From Takifugu bimaculatus (taxonomy: Eukaryota > Chordata > Actinopteri > Tetraodontiformes > Tetraodontidae), in assembly GCA_004026145.2 (NCBI GenBank), contig CP034976.1:12012469-12076468 (forward strand): 64,000 nt of DNA. Direction: 5' to 3'. The position numbers and the translations under genes are program-made. Positions 25,324 through 35,803 of this stretch are shown here, one piece after another (the first letter of the stretch is position 1; the number at the start of each line of letters is the position of its first letter). Below the pieces are notes generated by a model that did not search any database, was not told the origin of the DNA, and saw only the letters and a program-made list of their open reading frames with translations.

Positions 25324-28300
25324 TCAGTGCTTTTCTGGTAGAGCTACCATGGGAACCTTCTCTGTGGGGGACACGGGAGCAGCATCTTTGCCCTCAGACA
25401 GACCCACCACCACCTCCTCCGGGGGCGGGGAGCGGTGTGCCGCGCTGGCGGCAAATTGCTGTGCGATGTCGTCAAAGGTTCTTCCTTTGGTCTCGGGCAC
25501 CTTCAGGTAGGTGAAGATGAAGAAGAAGATGAGGAGGATCATGAAGATGATGAAGACATATGGGCCGCAAAGTTCCTGAGGAAGCAAAGGGAGGGGGACA
25601 CGTTGGCCACGGTGGATCAGGAGCTGCCGAGATCTCGCGGGAATAGTCTACATACCGCCAGTTTAGGGAAACCCAGGCCCACCAGGAAGTTGGCAGTCCA
25701 GTTGGAGAAACCGGAGACAGCTATGGCGGCAGGACGGGGCCCTTGGGAGAAGAGTTCTGCCACAATGAACCAAGGAATGGGGCCAGGGCCCATCTCAAAA
25801 CTGGCAACAAAGCCGAACACGGCGACGATGGCCAGGTAGCTCAGGGACTGGTTGCTCTTCTGCTCAAGAGGAAACAAAGTGAAGGCATAATGAGACGAGG
25901 TGGAGGGGGACACTCGGGAGTATCCGAGCCCACCGGACTCTCACTCACCACATATGAAAGAGAGATGGTCATAATGAGAGCGCAGACGGCCATTCCAGCC
26001 AGGCCGATCAGGTGCAGCGTCCTACGGCCAGCACGTTCCACCAAGAAGAGCTGAGGGGAGAGGAGAGGAGAGGAGAGGAGAGGAGAGGAGAGGAGAGGAG
26101 AGGAGAGGAGAGGAGAGGAGAGGAGAGGAGAGGAGAGGAGAGTGAGATCTGATAACCCAGGATAGGAGACATGTGGACTTTGTTCAGGTGCTTACAGAGA
26201 CGACAGTGAACACGGTGTTGACTACACCGGCGCCGATGGTGGCGTAGATGGGCTGAGAAACTCCGGCCGTTTCAAAGATTCCGGTAGAGTAGTAAAAGAC
26301 CTGGAGACAGAAGAAAAGTGAGTGGCTGGAATGGGCCGGCTGATCGGTCCGTCTGGCCCTGCTCCTCAGGTCTACAGGCTTTAGGGACGCGTCCCTCCTG
26401 GTTACGTAGGCTTTAGGGACGCGTCCCTCCTGGTTACGTCAACTCATTCAGTTAAAAAAGTGAATTTCCGCCGACGCTCAGGGTTGAATTACTCCTCTCA
26501 GTCTCACGTCGCCTGGAGCCTGAAAGCATCTCTGCTCATGTCCTCCTTAATGCTCCTTTACAGCAATTACAGCTTCCCTCTCACCCCCACGCGACGGCAT
26601 CCCATCATAAATGGAGGGGGTTTCATATTTACTCACAGCGTTGATGCCCGACAGCTGCTGGGAGAGCTGCAGGACGATAGCGATGATGATGGGCTGACGG
26701 TAGTTCCGGGAGCGGAAGAGTTCCAGCATGGACACCTTCTTCTCCAGGGCCATCTTCATCCCCTCCTCTCTCATCTCCTGGATGTCGTCGCTCACGTCTT
26801 CAGAGCCTCGCAGACGCACCAGCGCTGCAAAGAGGCGGCTCGTTATTCCCGCGCATAATAAAGGTTAAATAAATCATACAGCAAGTAGAGACAACCCATC
26901 TGTCATCAAACTTTCAGTCCATTCGCTCTCATTAAAGTGTAATGCCGCCATCTCGTTGGAATATTTAAGACCGACCTTTCCTGGCTTCCTCTTCCTGTTT
27001 GAGCACGATCAGCAGGTACCGGGGGCTTTCGGGGCAGAAGGGGAGCATGACGGACTGCAGCAAGGCTGGCAGGATGGTGAGAGCCAGCAGCAGAGGCCAC
27101 AGAGTCTCTGAGCCCAGCAGGAACTCCAGACCGAAGACCTAACCAAGACGAGGCGGCGCAGGAAGTGAAAACGAACCCAAGGCTTTCCAGAACGTTGCTT
27201 CGCTATGCTCCATGCTCGCAGCAGCTCACCTGTGCCACCAGGATGCCGATGACCACGCCCAGCTGGTGCAAGGTGCCGAAGGCCCCTCGGATAGCGGTGG
27301 GTGTGACCTCGCCCACGTACATGGGGGTCAGGCCCGTGCACAGGCCGCAGAACACGCCGATGATCAACCGGCCGATGATGACCATCTCGAAGGATTTAGC
27401 CAGGAGGGACAGTCCCATCAGACCGCCGCCGAGGAGAGCGAGGATGTTAGAGATGAGCATGGATTTACGCCTGGGGAGGTGAGGGCAGAAGGTTATAGGA
27501 AGAAAGGAAACGATGTTGTCCAAAAATGATGCCTGAATAATATGCAAATAGCAAGAAAAACAGGTGGCCTTCGTCTCACCTGCCAAATTTGTCGACCATG
27601 GCGCCCACAGAGAAGGACCCGGCCATCCCTCCCACGCTGAAGATGGCCACAGCAAAACTCCACACCATGGTGTTGGCACCTTGGCTGAAAGGCTCCCCGT
27701 ACCGCTCCATCGATACATTCTGGAAAAACCTGCGCAGTTTCTGCCCGACAGAAGGCGAGAATGCGTTTGGATTTAGAACGAACAAATGAATTTATTATTT
27801 TAAGGAATCCACGTGGGGGCGCTGTTGCCCCAGAAGCAATGGCCTGTGGTGTCGTCATGTTGCAGAGCTGAGCAGCAGCCTTTCCGTGGAATTTTGGAGC
27901 ATTTATGAGTCACACAATTAAGAACACACCCAGACGATGCTCCCACACACTTCTGTTACGGTTATTACAAATTCACGGCTGAATCAGAGCCACTCAGCAG
28001 TGCAATAGTAAAACTCATTCTTGTATTTTTTAGTTATGATCCTTACAGACTTACTATTTATATGTACGTCATGTTACACTGTGATATATACCAGCGGTAA
28101 CGTTTATCATTTGCAAATGTCAGCTGAAATGGTGGGTACAGAGTTCTCATTTCCTCCTTCGGTCCTGCACACACACCCACACACACAGACAGACACACAG
28201 ATGGAGGCAGGCAGAGACAAACCTGTTCTGGTGCATTGATGACTCCAGTGTTGTAACCGAACTGTAGCGATCCGATGACGGCGGTTGCTACACTGTACAG

Positions 28301-31025
28301 CAGGTACAATGTGATCTTCTTCTTGGGCTGCAGACACAAACAGACAGAACAGATTGAAGACTTCTCACACAATCATGTCCTCAATTGATCATGACTGCGC
28401 GGAGGCCTGTTCTCTACTCCACAAAGCTCCTCTTGTTTACAGCGACGCTGCAGCTACAAACAAAGCGTCTTTCTCCCGATGTTGCCCCCCGCAGCGAGGT
28501 GTGACAACAGAGGTGAACTGTGAGGGTTCGTGGGGTTGGTCTTCATTGAGGTTAAGTCGCAAAGCCACTCCAAGACAACAGAATCCTGTTGTGAAAGGAC
28601 TTTTTTTTTTTTTTAAATTTAAATGGTTTTAGTGCGTAACAGCATGATCAGAACTTGGGGCTTAACCCTCACGGCGAGTGCTCAAAAGACAGAAAACATC
28701 GTAAAGATTAAGATTAGCCGAAAAGGGAAAACCCTAAATGTTACTTTGGTTCTCCAGCTGAACCGAAGACGGCTTTCCTATTGTTGTAAACATAAACTGT
28801 GGACATTTGCAGGCATTTTCATGTCCAGATTCTATTTTTATTATCTGTTCCTGACAGTCGTGCTCAGAATAGGTCGTACATGCCGTCACTGATAAGCTAT
28901 CACAGGGTTTTGGGAACAAACTGTTAGCTTGCGCCGAGATTTACATTGTGTTAATGAATCAAACCCATAATTACTGAAGCACACGTCAGCCCACGTGTGA
29001 TATCCCACACACGATCATTTTGCCAATATCTTTATACGTAGCTTTGGTGTGTGCATGTGTGTGAGAGGGGTTTGTTCCGGAGTCTGACCCATCTTACCAC
29101 AGATTTTGTGTTTCTTTCCATAGTTTAGCGATATAGTTGCAGTAACAGTTGTAATATTGCACATAACATGTGATCTGTAGGATGTTGCCTGGAATTTAGG
29201 CCCCTTTGGTCACTAAAAAGATCAAAGACTCATATACCCTTTGACATTTTGCGGGGTTTTTTTTTTTTTTTTTTAACATTTTGAGACATTTCTGAGAAGG
29301 CTATTTTAGACGTGACACCCACATTGTTACATCGTATGACGCACTCAACCAACTACAGGTGGTTTTGTGCCAGTTGCATTTCATGCAGAAGCGAAAGCGT
29401 CTTTTCTTTCATCTCAGATCTGCATTATCTTCCTCCTAAAATGCTGGACGTTGCCTCGACATCTCGTGCATAACGTTGAAATTGCAGTGCGTTATTTCAT
29501 GCAATGATTCCACCTCAGTCATGACCGATCAGGATACACTAAAAGGAATATTTAAACTGTGTCTTGTATTGCACTGACGTTCCTGTGGGCACTGGTCTGC
29601 CCCCCCCCCCCCCCCACCCCCCACAACCGTCAGGAAGCAGCTTTATCTCAAAACAGAGCATTCAGAATAATATGCTGCACCGTTTCTTCAATTCTCACAT
29701 TCTCTATCCATCTCCTAAAGAACGTTGTTGTTTGGAGTGGCTCCTTTAGGTGCTTATTAAGGAATAAGAGAGATCTTAACTGAATTAACACACAATTTCT
29801 GTCTGGCCAATAATCGTTTGGAAGTACCACAGCGTGTTTCTCAGGGGAACTTTGTGTGTCCATATAAGGAGTAATAAGAGCCAAACACACACACACACAC
29901 GAGTGTGTCAGACACAGGAAATGTTGCAACAAAGATAAGAGTTTCCAAGGTAGTTTTCTCTGTCAACTGGACTGGGTTTCTTCTCTTGAAGACGTTTCGC
30001 CTTCCCAGTCCAGTTGACAGAGAAAACTACCTTGGATACAATGACCTGGATGACTGAGAATTTACACAGACAAAGATAAGAGTTAACATAGAAAAGAGTT
30101 AACAGAGAAAAAAAGATATCATATAAATGATGAGAAACTTACAGGTATAAATGCTGCTATTAGAACACCAGATCACCTCAGACAGTCTGAACCAGACGTG
30201 ATCAGCCCCACAGCTCGATGGGATTTATTTGCTGATGCTGAGTCATGCGAGCGTGGTCATTTTAAGTCACTCTCTTACAAAATGACTTCGGGGGAGTGGC
30301 CAGTTGAGTAAGCAGCATTAATTCTAATGCAGTTTTGGTTATCTAGGCTGAGAGAGGAACCGTGTAGAAGGAAGCTAATATAGGCTAGGCAAGCTATGGT
30401 TAAAACACGGTTATATATTTTAGACTTCCACTCTATTAACTGAGTTTCAGTGGTTGGCTGGATGGGATGGAGCCATTTTTTTTTAAAAGTTGAATGCTAA
30501 GTTAGCTCCTGCTAACGCGCGCAGTGTGTGTTGTCGATGACATCAACTTAAGTAACAGATGAAGGAACTCCAATTAGGATATTTAACGAGACAGATGGAG
30601 CCATTCCGACCATTCTTCCGGCAACGTCCATAAACCTTCGTTAAACTCCAGAATGGCGGCCCCTGAACTGTACACACCTGAACGTTTATCACACCTCCCA
30701 TCACAGAAAACACATCGCAGCAGGAAACTAAAAACACTCAAGTTCCAACTTGTCGCCTGCCAACCCAGTTCCCGTCTCTGCCATGTCCTAAAATGCTCAC
30801 ATCTCCAGCCAGAGAGGAAAATTACAGAACTGCCAGGCTGTGACTGGTAAATACCACACACACAGGAGAGACACAAGCACGCAATCACATCAGCGAGGCA
30901 GAAGGTTCCTCAGGAAACTCATATAAGTGGAACACAATGGAGAGGATATTAAAAAAAAGCCGTAGGAATATGAAAAATAAATCAACAAATGCCAAATTTA
31001 CCTTTTCCTCTGCCATTCGCTCCAT
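25324..31025 (-). CDS. slc2a3: Class I facilitative glucose transporter, GLUT3-like, complete (10 exons)
   Basis: Twelve-TM major-facilitator protein that moves glucose down its gradient across the plasma membrane. Exons on the minus strand: 31025-31002, 28327-28223, 27740-27580, 27470-27230, 27138-26976, 26824-26637, 26300-26196, 26050-25949, 25859-25656, 25575-25324; 514 codons plus stop. Several internal exon lengths (161, 241, 163, 188, 105, 102, 204) fit the vertebrate class I GLUT gene plan. Visible motifs: GSLQFGYNTGVINAP, an N-glycosylation site NVS in loop 1, VAIFSVGGM, PESPR, QLSQQLSGINAV (the QLS glucose-selectivity motif), GRRTLHLIGLAGM, GPGPIPWFIVAELFSQGPR, PETKGRTF. STGIF and GAFGTL favour GLUT3; some positions look like GLUT1 or GLUT4, so the paralogue is less sure than the family. 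Start is MERMAEEK in exon 1 (a second Met at 31016 is possible). The C-terminal tail after PETKGR is longer than in human GLUT3. Confidence 0.85.
26057..26142. repeat. (AGGAG)n pentanucleotide array inside slc2a3 intron
   Basis: About 17 pentamer units. On the transcribed minus strand it reads (CTCCT)n and runs almost into the AG acceptor of the exon starting at 26050, so it doubles as the polypyrimidine tract of a 145-bp intron. Confidence 0.97.
26376..26439. repeat. Two tandem 32-bp units, each with a 12-bp palindrome
   Basis: Identical units at 26376-26407 and 26408-26439 in an slc2a3 intron. Each contains GGGACGCGTCCC, a perfect palindrome. No divergence between the units suggests a recent duplication. 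Confidence 0.95.
28328..31001 (-). other. slc2a3 intron 1, non-coding
   Basis: Between the first 8-codon exon and the first TM-coding exon. It holds poly-T and poly-C runs, and one copy of the retroposon-like repeat at 29944-30071. No other coding exon was recognised. Confidence 0.75.
29944..30071 (+). mobile_element. Retroposon-like repeat, copy A, with inverted 5' part and 13-bp target duplication
   Basis: Flanked by direct repeats AAAGATAAGAGTT (29931-29943 and 30072-30084). Within it, 29945-29976 is the exact reverse complement of 30004-30035 (32 bp). The right part, ending TGAGAATTTACACAGAC, is in the same orientation as copy B at 32075-32160 and is nearly identical to it. A direct 3' part joined to an inverted 5' part, between target duplications, is the pattern made by twin priming in LINE-type retrotransposition. 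Confidence 0.75.
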
Positions 31026-32074
31026 GTTTGTGCCTTTTTCAGGAGTAACCAAAACACTTCTGATGGTACACTTCCGATCTCGTACTGCTTGTAACACACC
31101 TCTGTGCAAACACTCAGCAGGAAAACCTGAAGATAGTCAAACACAGGTGGAATATATGAGTCTGGACAAATACATCAGACACTAAAGGACTCTCTGAAAG
31201 CCCCTAGAGCTCAATGTGGTGTTTCCAAAAAAGGGTTAGAGCTGCTTTCACTTATTCAGAAAGACTTCAAAATTGAGATTAAAACCTCTCCCTTTGCTTC
31301 CGGATTCACCTCTGAATTCCTAATGGAAAACTGATGAAAGGACTCATTCTTTTAAAGAAATAGTGTAATCCTCTAGCGTTAGGCAGACATTTTTCTATCG
31401 AATCAATAAAACACAAGTTTGTTTGACATCAGCATCTTAGGTTTTTTTTTAGTTTTGTTTTTTGTTAAAGAAAGAAAGTACGATAAAAATGTGCCACATT
31501 CACACGCAGCATCTTGAAGATATGTCTATTTACCGTTATGGTGGGGTGTTATCTGTCCGGTCAGTCGATATTGTCCTCAAGCCTCTGTCTGGTAAATGTT
31601 CTGCCCTCCCTCCTGTCTGGATGCTTTATACACACGCGTACACGTTCGCCGGCACGTTGCAACATTGCTCATTTGCGTAAAATACGCAGAACGCTCCATC
31701 CTGTTGAATCACCGAGAATTTGGTTCGCGCTGCCAGGGCAGCGGCGCACGTGGGGAAGGGAGGACGTGCTTGAGAGAGCGTACAGAGAGACAGTGACGGG
31801 GAGCACATAGTGAATGGGGCCTCTGTGAGGCCGCCGCCACCGCCGCTGCTGGACCGCTGGACCGCTGGCTGCCCACCGGGTGCGCCAAAAACAAAGGGCG
31901 ACGCGCACGCACTTGAGATACAAAGCCCGGTCACGCAGAAATCATAAGACCGGCTCAGTGGGTGGCAAACAAACAGAGAGAACTCCTAATTCTTCACAAC
32001 GTAATCTGCAAAACCCACTTTTAATCCAAGTATGGAATTTGAACAATTCTTTAGGAAAAGTTAATACGGCCAAA

Positions 32075-32160
32075 CGTCTTCAAGAGAAGAAACCCAGTCC
32101 AGTTGACAGAGAAAACTACCTTGGATACAATGACCTGGATGACTGAGAATTTACACAGAC
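32075..32160 (+). mobile_element. Retroposon-like repeat, copy B, with 12-bp target duplication
   Basis: An 86-bp segment from CGTCTTCAAGAGAAG to GAATTTACACAGAC, flanked by AATACGGCCAAA at 32063-32074 and 32161-32172. It shares its 3' end exactly with copy A and looks 5'-truncated. No reverse transcriptase remains. The parent family is not identified. Confidence 0.75.
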
Positions 32161-32829
32161 AATACGGCCAAAGTTTTATATGTTCCCTGAGAGGGTTCCT
32201 TTATAATTACAATGAGCAAACTTCCAGCTGAAACTAGAAAGTGAGGCGGAACTATGGAGATGGAAGACAGATTTCTCAGAAAGATCACACAGGTCAGGTT
32301 TAATCCAACCCCCACTTAGTTCCACATTAAGGACTGTTGAGACTAAATGGGTTCTCCCGAAACTGAAGCAATAGTTTATTTTATTCAGTTTTGAAATTAC
32401 CAAATAAAAGGGAAGCAACAGAAATAACGCATCCCTGCGTTCGTGTTTAGATTCCTTTTTAGCTTGACAGCTGTTGCCAGGGTAACCTAACCTACAGGAT
32501 ACGTGACCTGTTCAATTGGATTATAGGACAGAAAAGGAGATGGAGGGAGGAAACAAGAGTTATTATCGTTCCATCCAGTGTTCAACAGGCACTTAACGTT
32601 TGTCTGTAACGTTTGATGTGTGACCATCATATTTTATGCAACTTCTTTCCATGCTTTATTGCACCAAGCTTCTGTTACATAATTGCAATTTCAATGTAAT
32701 GCCAAATAAAACTTAAACTAAAGACATTACTTTGTGATCTTGTGAACCAATAAGTTGCTAGAATATTTTATACAACATAATATTTCATTCGGCCCAAAAG
32801 ATCTCCTAGAAACTATACAAAAGACGGAA

Positions 32830-32897
32830 GTTGGTCATTTCGCGACAGGAGAACTACATATCCCACAATGCCCTGTTGCGTTGCGCCAGGTCCGGTG
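32830..32897 (+). promoter_or_regulatory. Orphan promoter-like patch with ZNF143-type motif
   Basis: ACTACATATCCCACAATGCC closely resembles the ZNF143/Staf promoter motif, which is typically found near transcription starts. About 30 bp further on, TCCG|GTGAGC would serve as a splice donor. This pairing looks like a TATA-less first non-coding exon. No downstream exon was securely attached; the gene at 35804 is one candidate. Confidence 0.3.
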
Positions 32898-34039
32898 AGC
32901 AACTGCTGTGTCTTTTTAGAGCAACAGCACCACATTGTGGATGGTTATTCCCGCCGAACTTCCACAATGACGACTTCAACACCTCATTTTAATGTTTTCA
33001 TTTGTAGTTTTGTTTTTATTCCACCCCCCCCCCCCCTTCCCCGGATTAGTTTGATTTATTTGGTTACAGCAATGAGCAGAACAGGGTTTGGTTCAGAAAA
33101 CGGGAACACACCTTCCCGACATGTCAGGACAGATTGACACATATCTGAGGGCACTTACAGAGGATGTGAGATAAGTAGAGCTCGGCTGCAATCCGATCGT
33201 TTAAGAAACCAAGATCTTCGGATTAGCTTTAACTGGCGTCAACAGTTGTGGACCAATTTAAATTATAATTTCAAACCTATTAAGAATGTGTTTGAAAAGG
33301 ATGCTTGGAATGCAGCGCGTCATCAGATAATACTTAATAATGATAAATACTTTTGTGAGAAATACATCATTTGTAACTTAATGTCCATAGAAGGCCTTAC
33401 TTTTTGTAAAATATACATGTTACACAATGTTTCAAATTATTTAAGGGGTTTTCTCCGCTTTAAACACGTTTACTGTCAGTTAAAAATCATTTAATATCCT
33501 CTGGTTTCCATGTGTAATACTCCTTTAGGGCCTTAAACAATAATTTTAAAATAAACAAAGCAATTCAAAAACCAAAGTTAGATCGACTGTCTATGCAGCG
33601 CCACCGTGTGGAAAGGGTTTGCGTTACACGTGGCTCCAGTTTAATCTACCGCCACCTGCTGGACATTTGATTTCACTGCCATCGAAAAGCTGTTCTGACA
33701 AAGTTGTTACCTCCTTTATCATCATCTGTCTCTCCGAGTGCTTTGTTTCTTGTAAATTAGTGTACCATGCAGTATTATTTTTGTTGTACTACAACATCTG
33801 AAGGATATTGAGAGAAGTGAACTAAATACTATAGCTCAGAAGACCTCTATAAAACGAAGTTTGGCTAAACAAATTAGGTCTATATATCAGTTAGAATATG
33901 TAAAATATTTGCTTTAAACAAGGTCATTTCAATCGCTGCCTTCCCCTATTACATTAAACAAATATTGAAGTTTGTGATGTAATTCTAAAATCAGTGAATC
34001 TGCACAAGTATTAATACCTTTTAAAATCCACTTTGTATT

Positions 34040-34045
34040 TATTAA
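34040..34045 (-). terminator. Candidate poly(A) signal of cox6b
   Basis: AATAAA on the minus strand about 210 nt past the cox6b stop codon. Confidence 0.3.
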
Positions 34046-34255
34046 TTAACCAATGTCAAAGAAACAAAAGAAACAGGACAAGTAACTTTCCACCTTGACA
34101 AGTCAGGTAAAAAGTTGTGTGTATTTATGTTATTAATAACATCACTCTTGATGCTGATGTGAACATCACTGGAGTTATCAGTATTATGGGTAGTAACGAC
34201 GCGTAACAGAATATCATGTAGTAGGACTGTCCTGGTCAGCAGCAGTCTGGGGATT

Positions 34256-35029
34256 TCAGATCTTCCCTGGAAAAGACCCGCTCTCTACCTGCTCGTCCCA
34301 TTTGGCAACCTGTTGGGAAATAACAGGGGAAAAAAGATCAATTATTAGCAAGAACCACTGCTCCAGTCAAAGACATCACGCTGAGTCTTAGGAACGTCAA
34401 ACATACTATCCAGACGAAAGTTCGAATGTAAACTGCATATTGGTTTACATGCTGTCTGTTGCTGACACAGAACAACCGAGTCAAAATCACAGGGGACACA
34501 ACTCACCCAGCTCATGGGGCAGAGACTCTTGTAAACCCTCTGGTACCAGTCACAGGGAGACACATCCTGGTCTTTGGCTGAAAGGGCCTTGTTGCACCTG
34601 TGGAAGTCTGCAGGTAAGAAGGCACAATAGAATTCAAGGTTAAAAATCTTGCATAATGTTCTTACAAAAAAAAAAATAAACAATCGACAAAGACACTGAA
34701 GGTCAGACGTCACCTGTGTGTACAATGTCAGAATAAGCTAGTATACTATTTCATTTTAATCTCTTCTATTTATTGGCATTTATGCATTAAAAATCCGCAT
34801 AAAGAATATTCAAAGTCACTGGAGCCAGACTAACACGTAGTGCCACCACCAGGCATTCTTTGTTAATGACCTGATTAGGATCATATTATAAATACATTAA
34901 TTAATACATGATTGAGTCCTCACCCAGATAGTTCTGGAAACAGTTGCGGGTCTGGTTGGTGTTGGGGAACCTGGCGTCAAACGGAGCAGTCCTGTAGCCC
35001 TTGATCTTATCCTGAATATTCTCAGCCAT
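34256..35029 (-). CDS. cox6b1: Cytochrome c oxidase subunit 6B, complete
   Basis: Nuclear-encoded subunit on the intermembrane-space side of respiratory complex IV. Coding exons: 35029-34924, 34607-34507, 34309-34256, giving 86 codons plus stop, the same length as human COX6B1. The protein starts MAENIQDKIKGYRTAPFDAR and ends SGSFPGKI. The first cysteine pair (CFQNYLDFHRC) is CX9C and the second (CDWYQRVYKSLC) is CX10C, the disulfide hairpin typical of the family and of MIA40-dependent import; accordingly there is no cleavable presequence. A non-coding first exon appears to end at 35498 (AAG|GTTAGC). Synteny with il11 recalls human COX6B2, so the B1/B2 assignment is open. Confidence 0.93.
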
Positions 35030-35544
35030 TGTTTGAGCTTAGGATGTACGTCTAAACAGTGAGAACGGTGCAATATTATGTATTGTATTAATAAGAAAAG
35101 GATGAGAAATAATACAGGTGCCAAGAAGTGCACGTAAAGTCTTTTATGTGTGGGTTAAGCTAAAAATAACCCTGATACGGCTGCTGATTATGGGATAGTT
35201 TTGTTGAGTTAGTCTCAGCGCTACTTTAAAATAGCTACTCAACTACTTAAACTAAAAAGTAATACAGTTGAATCCATGACATAAACATAATACCTAACTA
35301 AGCCAAAGCTAGCTGTGTTCAAAAGGTTAGCCTTAGCTCGATGCTACATTCGTTTCTGTTGCTCTGTATGTTTCTATCGTATTTTACGATTGGTGAGTTA
35401 TCCAAGAGCACTAATAGACATTTAACCGTATGTCAGACTAAAGTCAATCCCAAATGTGAAAGAATAAACCCGAATTAACCTCGGAACAGCAGCTAACCTT
35501 GGATCGTTTCTTGCGTGTGTCCTCGGTGCGCTCCTGACAGAACG

Positions 35545-35595
35545 ATGTCCTTCCGCGTCACACCGCAAAGGACGATGGGAATGCGGAAGTTCGCA
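35545..35595. promoter_or_regulatory. cox6b promoter with paired ETS/GABP-like sites
   Basis: CCTTCCGCG (35549-35557) and GCGGAAGT (35583-35590) are ETS cores in opposite orientation at the presumed cox6b start. GABP (NRF-2) sites of this kind are well known in promoters of nuclear COX subunit genes. The stretch also lies about 210 bp from the plus-strand start codon at 35804, so it may be a shared bidirectional promoter. Confidence 0.5.
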
Positions 35596-35803
35596 ACACC
35601 GTCAGGCTTTCTTAATCCTCTTACTTTAATACGAATCATTTAACAACAGTATTCAGCAACAAACATGCATCAGTCATAACATTGGTCCAAACAGACCAAG
35701 CAGCAAGAACCATAAATCATAAAATCAGAAGGCCTTCCGGCACCCAGCTTTATACTTTTATACATCGAGCGCTGAACTATATTGGAGGCAAGAAGCAGCG
35801 TTA

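Larger units (their letters stand above)
31026..34039. other. Spacer between slc2a3 5' end and cox6b 3' end
   Basis: No supported coding gene. A GC-rich stretch at about 31720-31930 could be a CpG-type promoter or a 5' non-coding exon of slc2a3, but no splice link was proved. Copy B of the retroposon-like repeat lies at 32075-32160, and a promoter-like motif at 32847-32866. From about 33130 to 34040 the DNA is AT-rich with no exon recognised. Confidence 0.65.
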
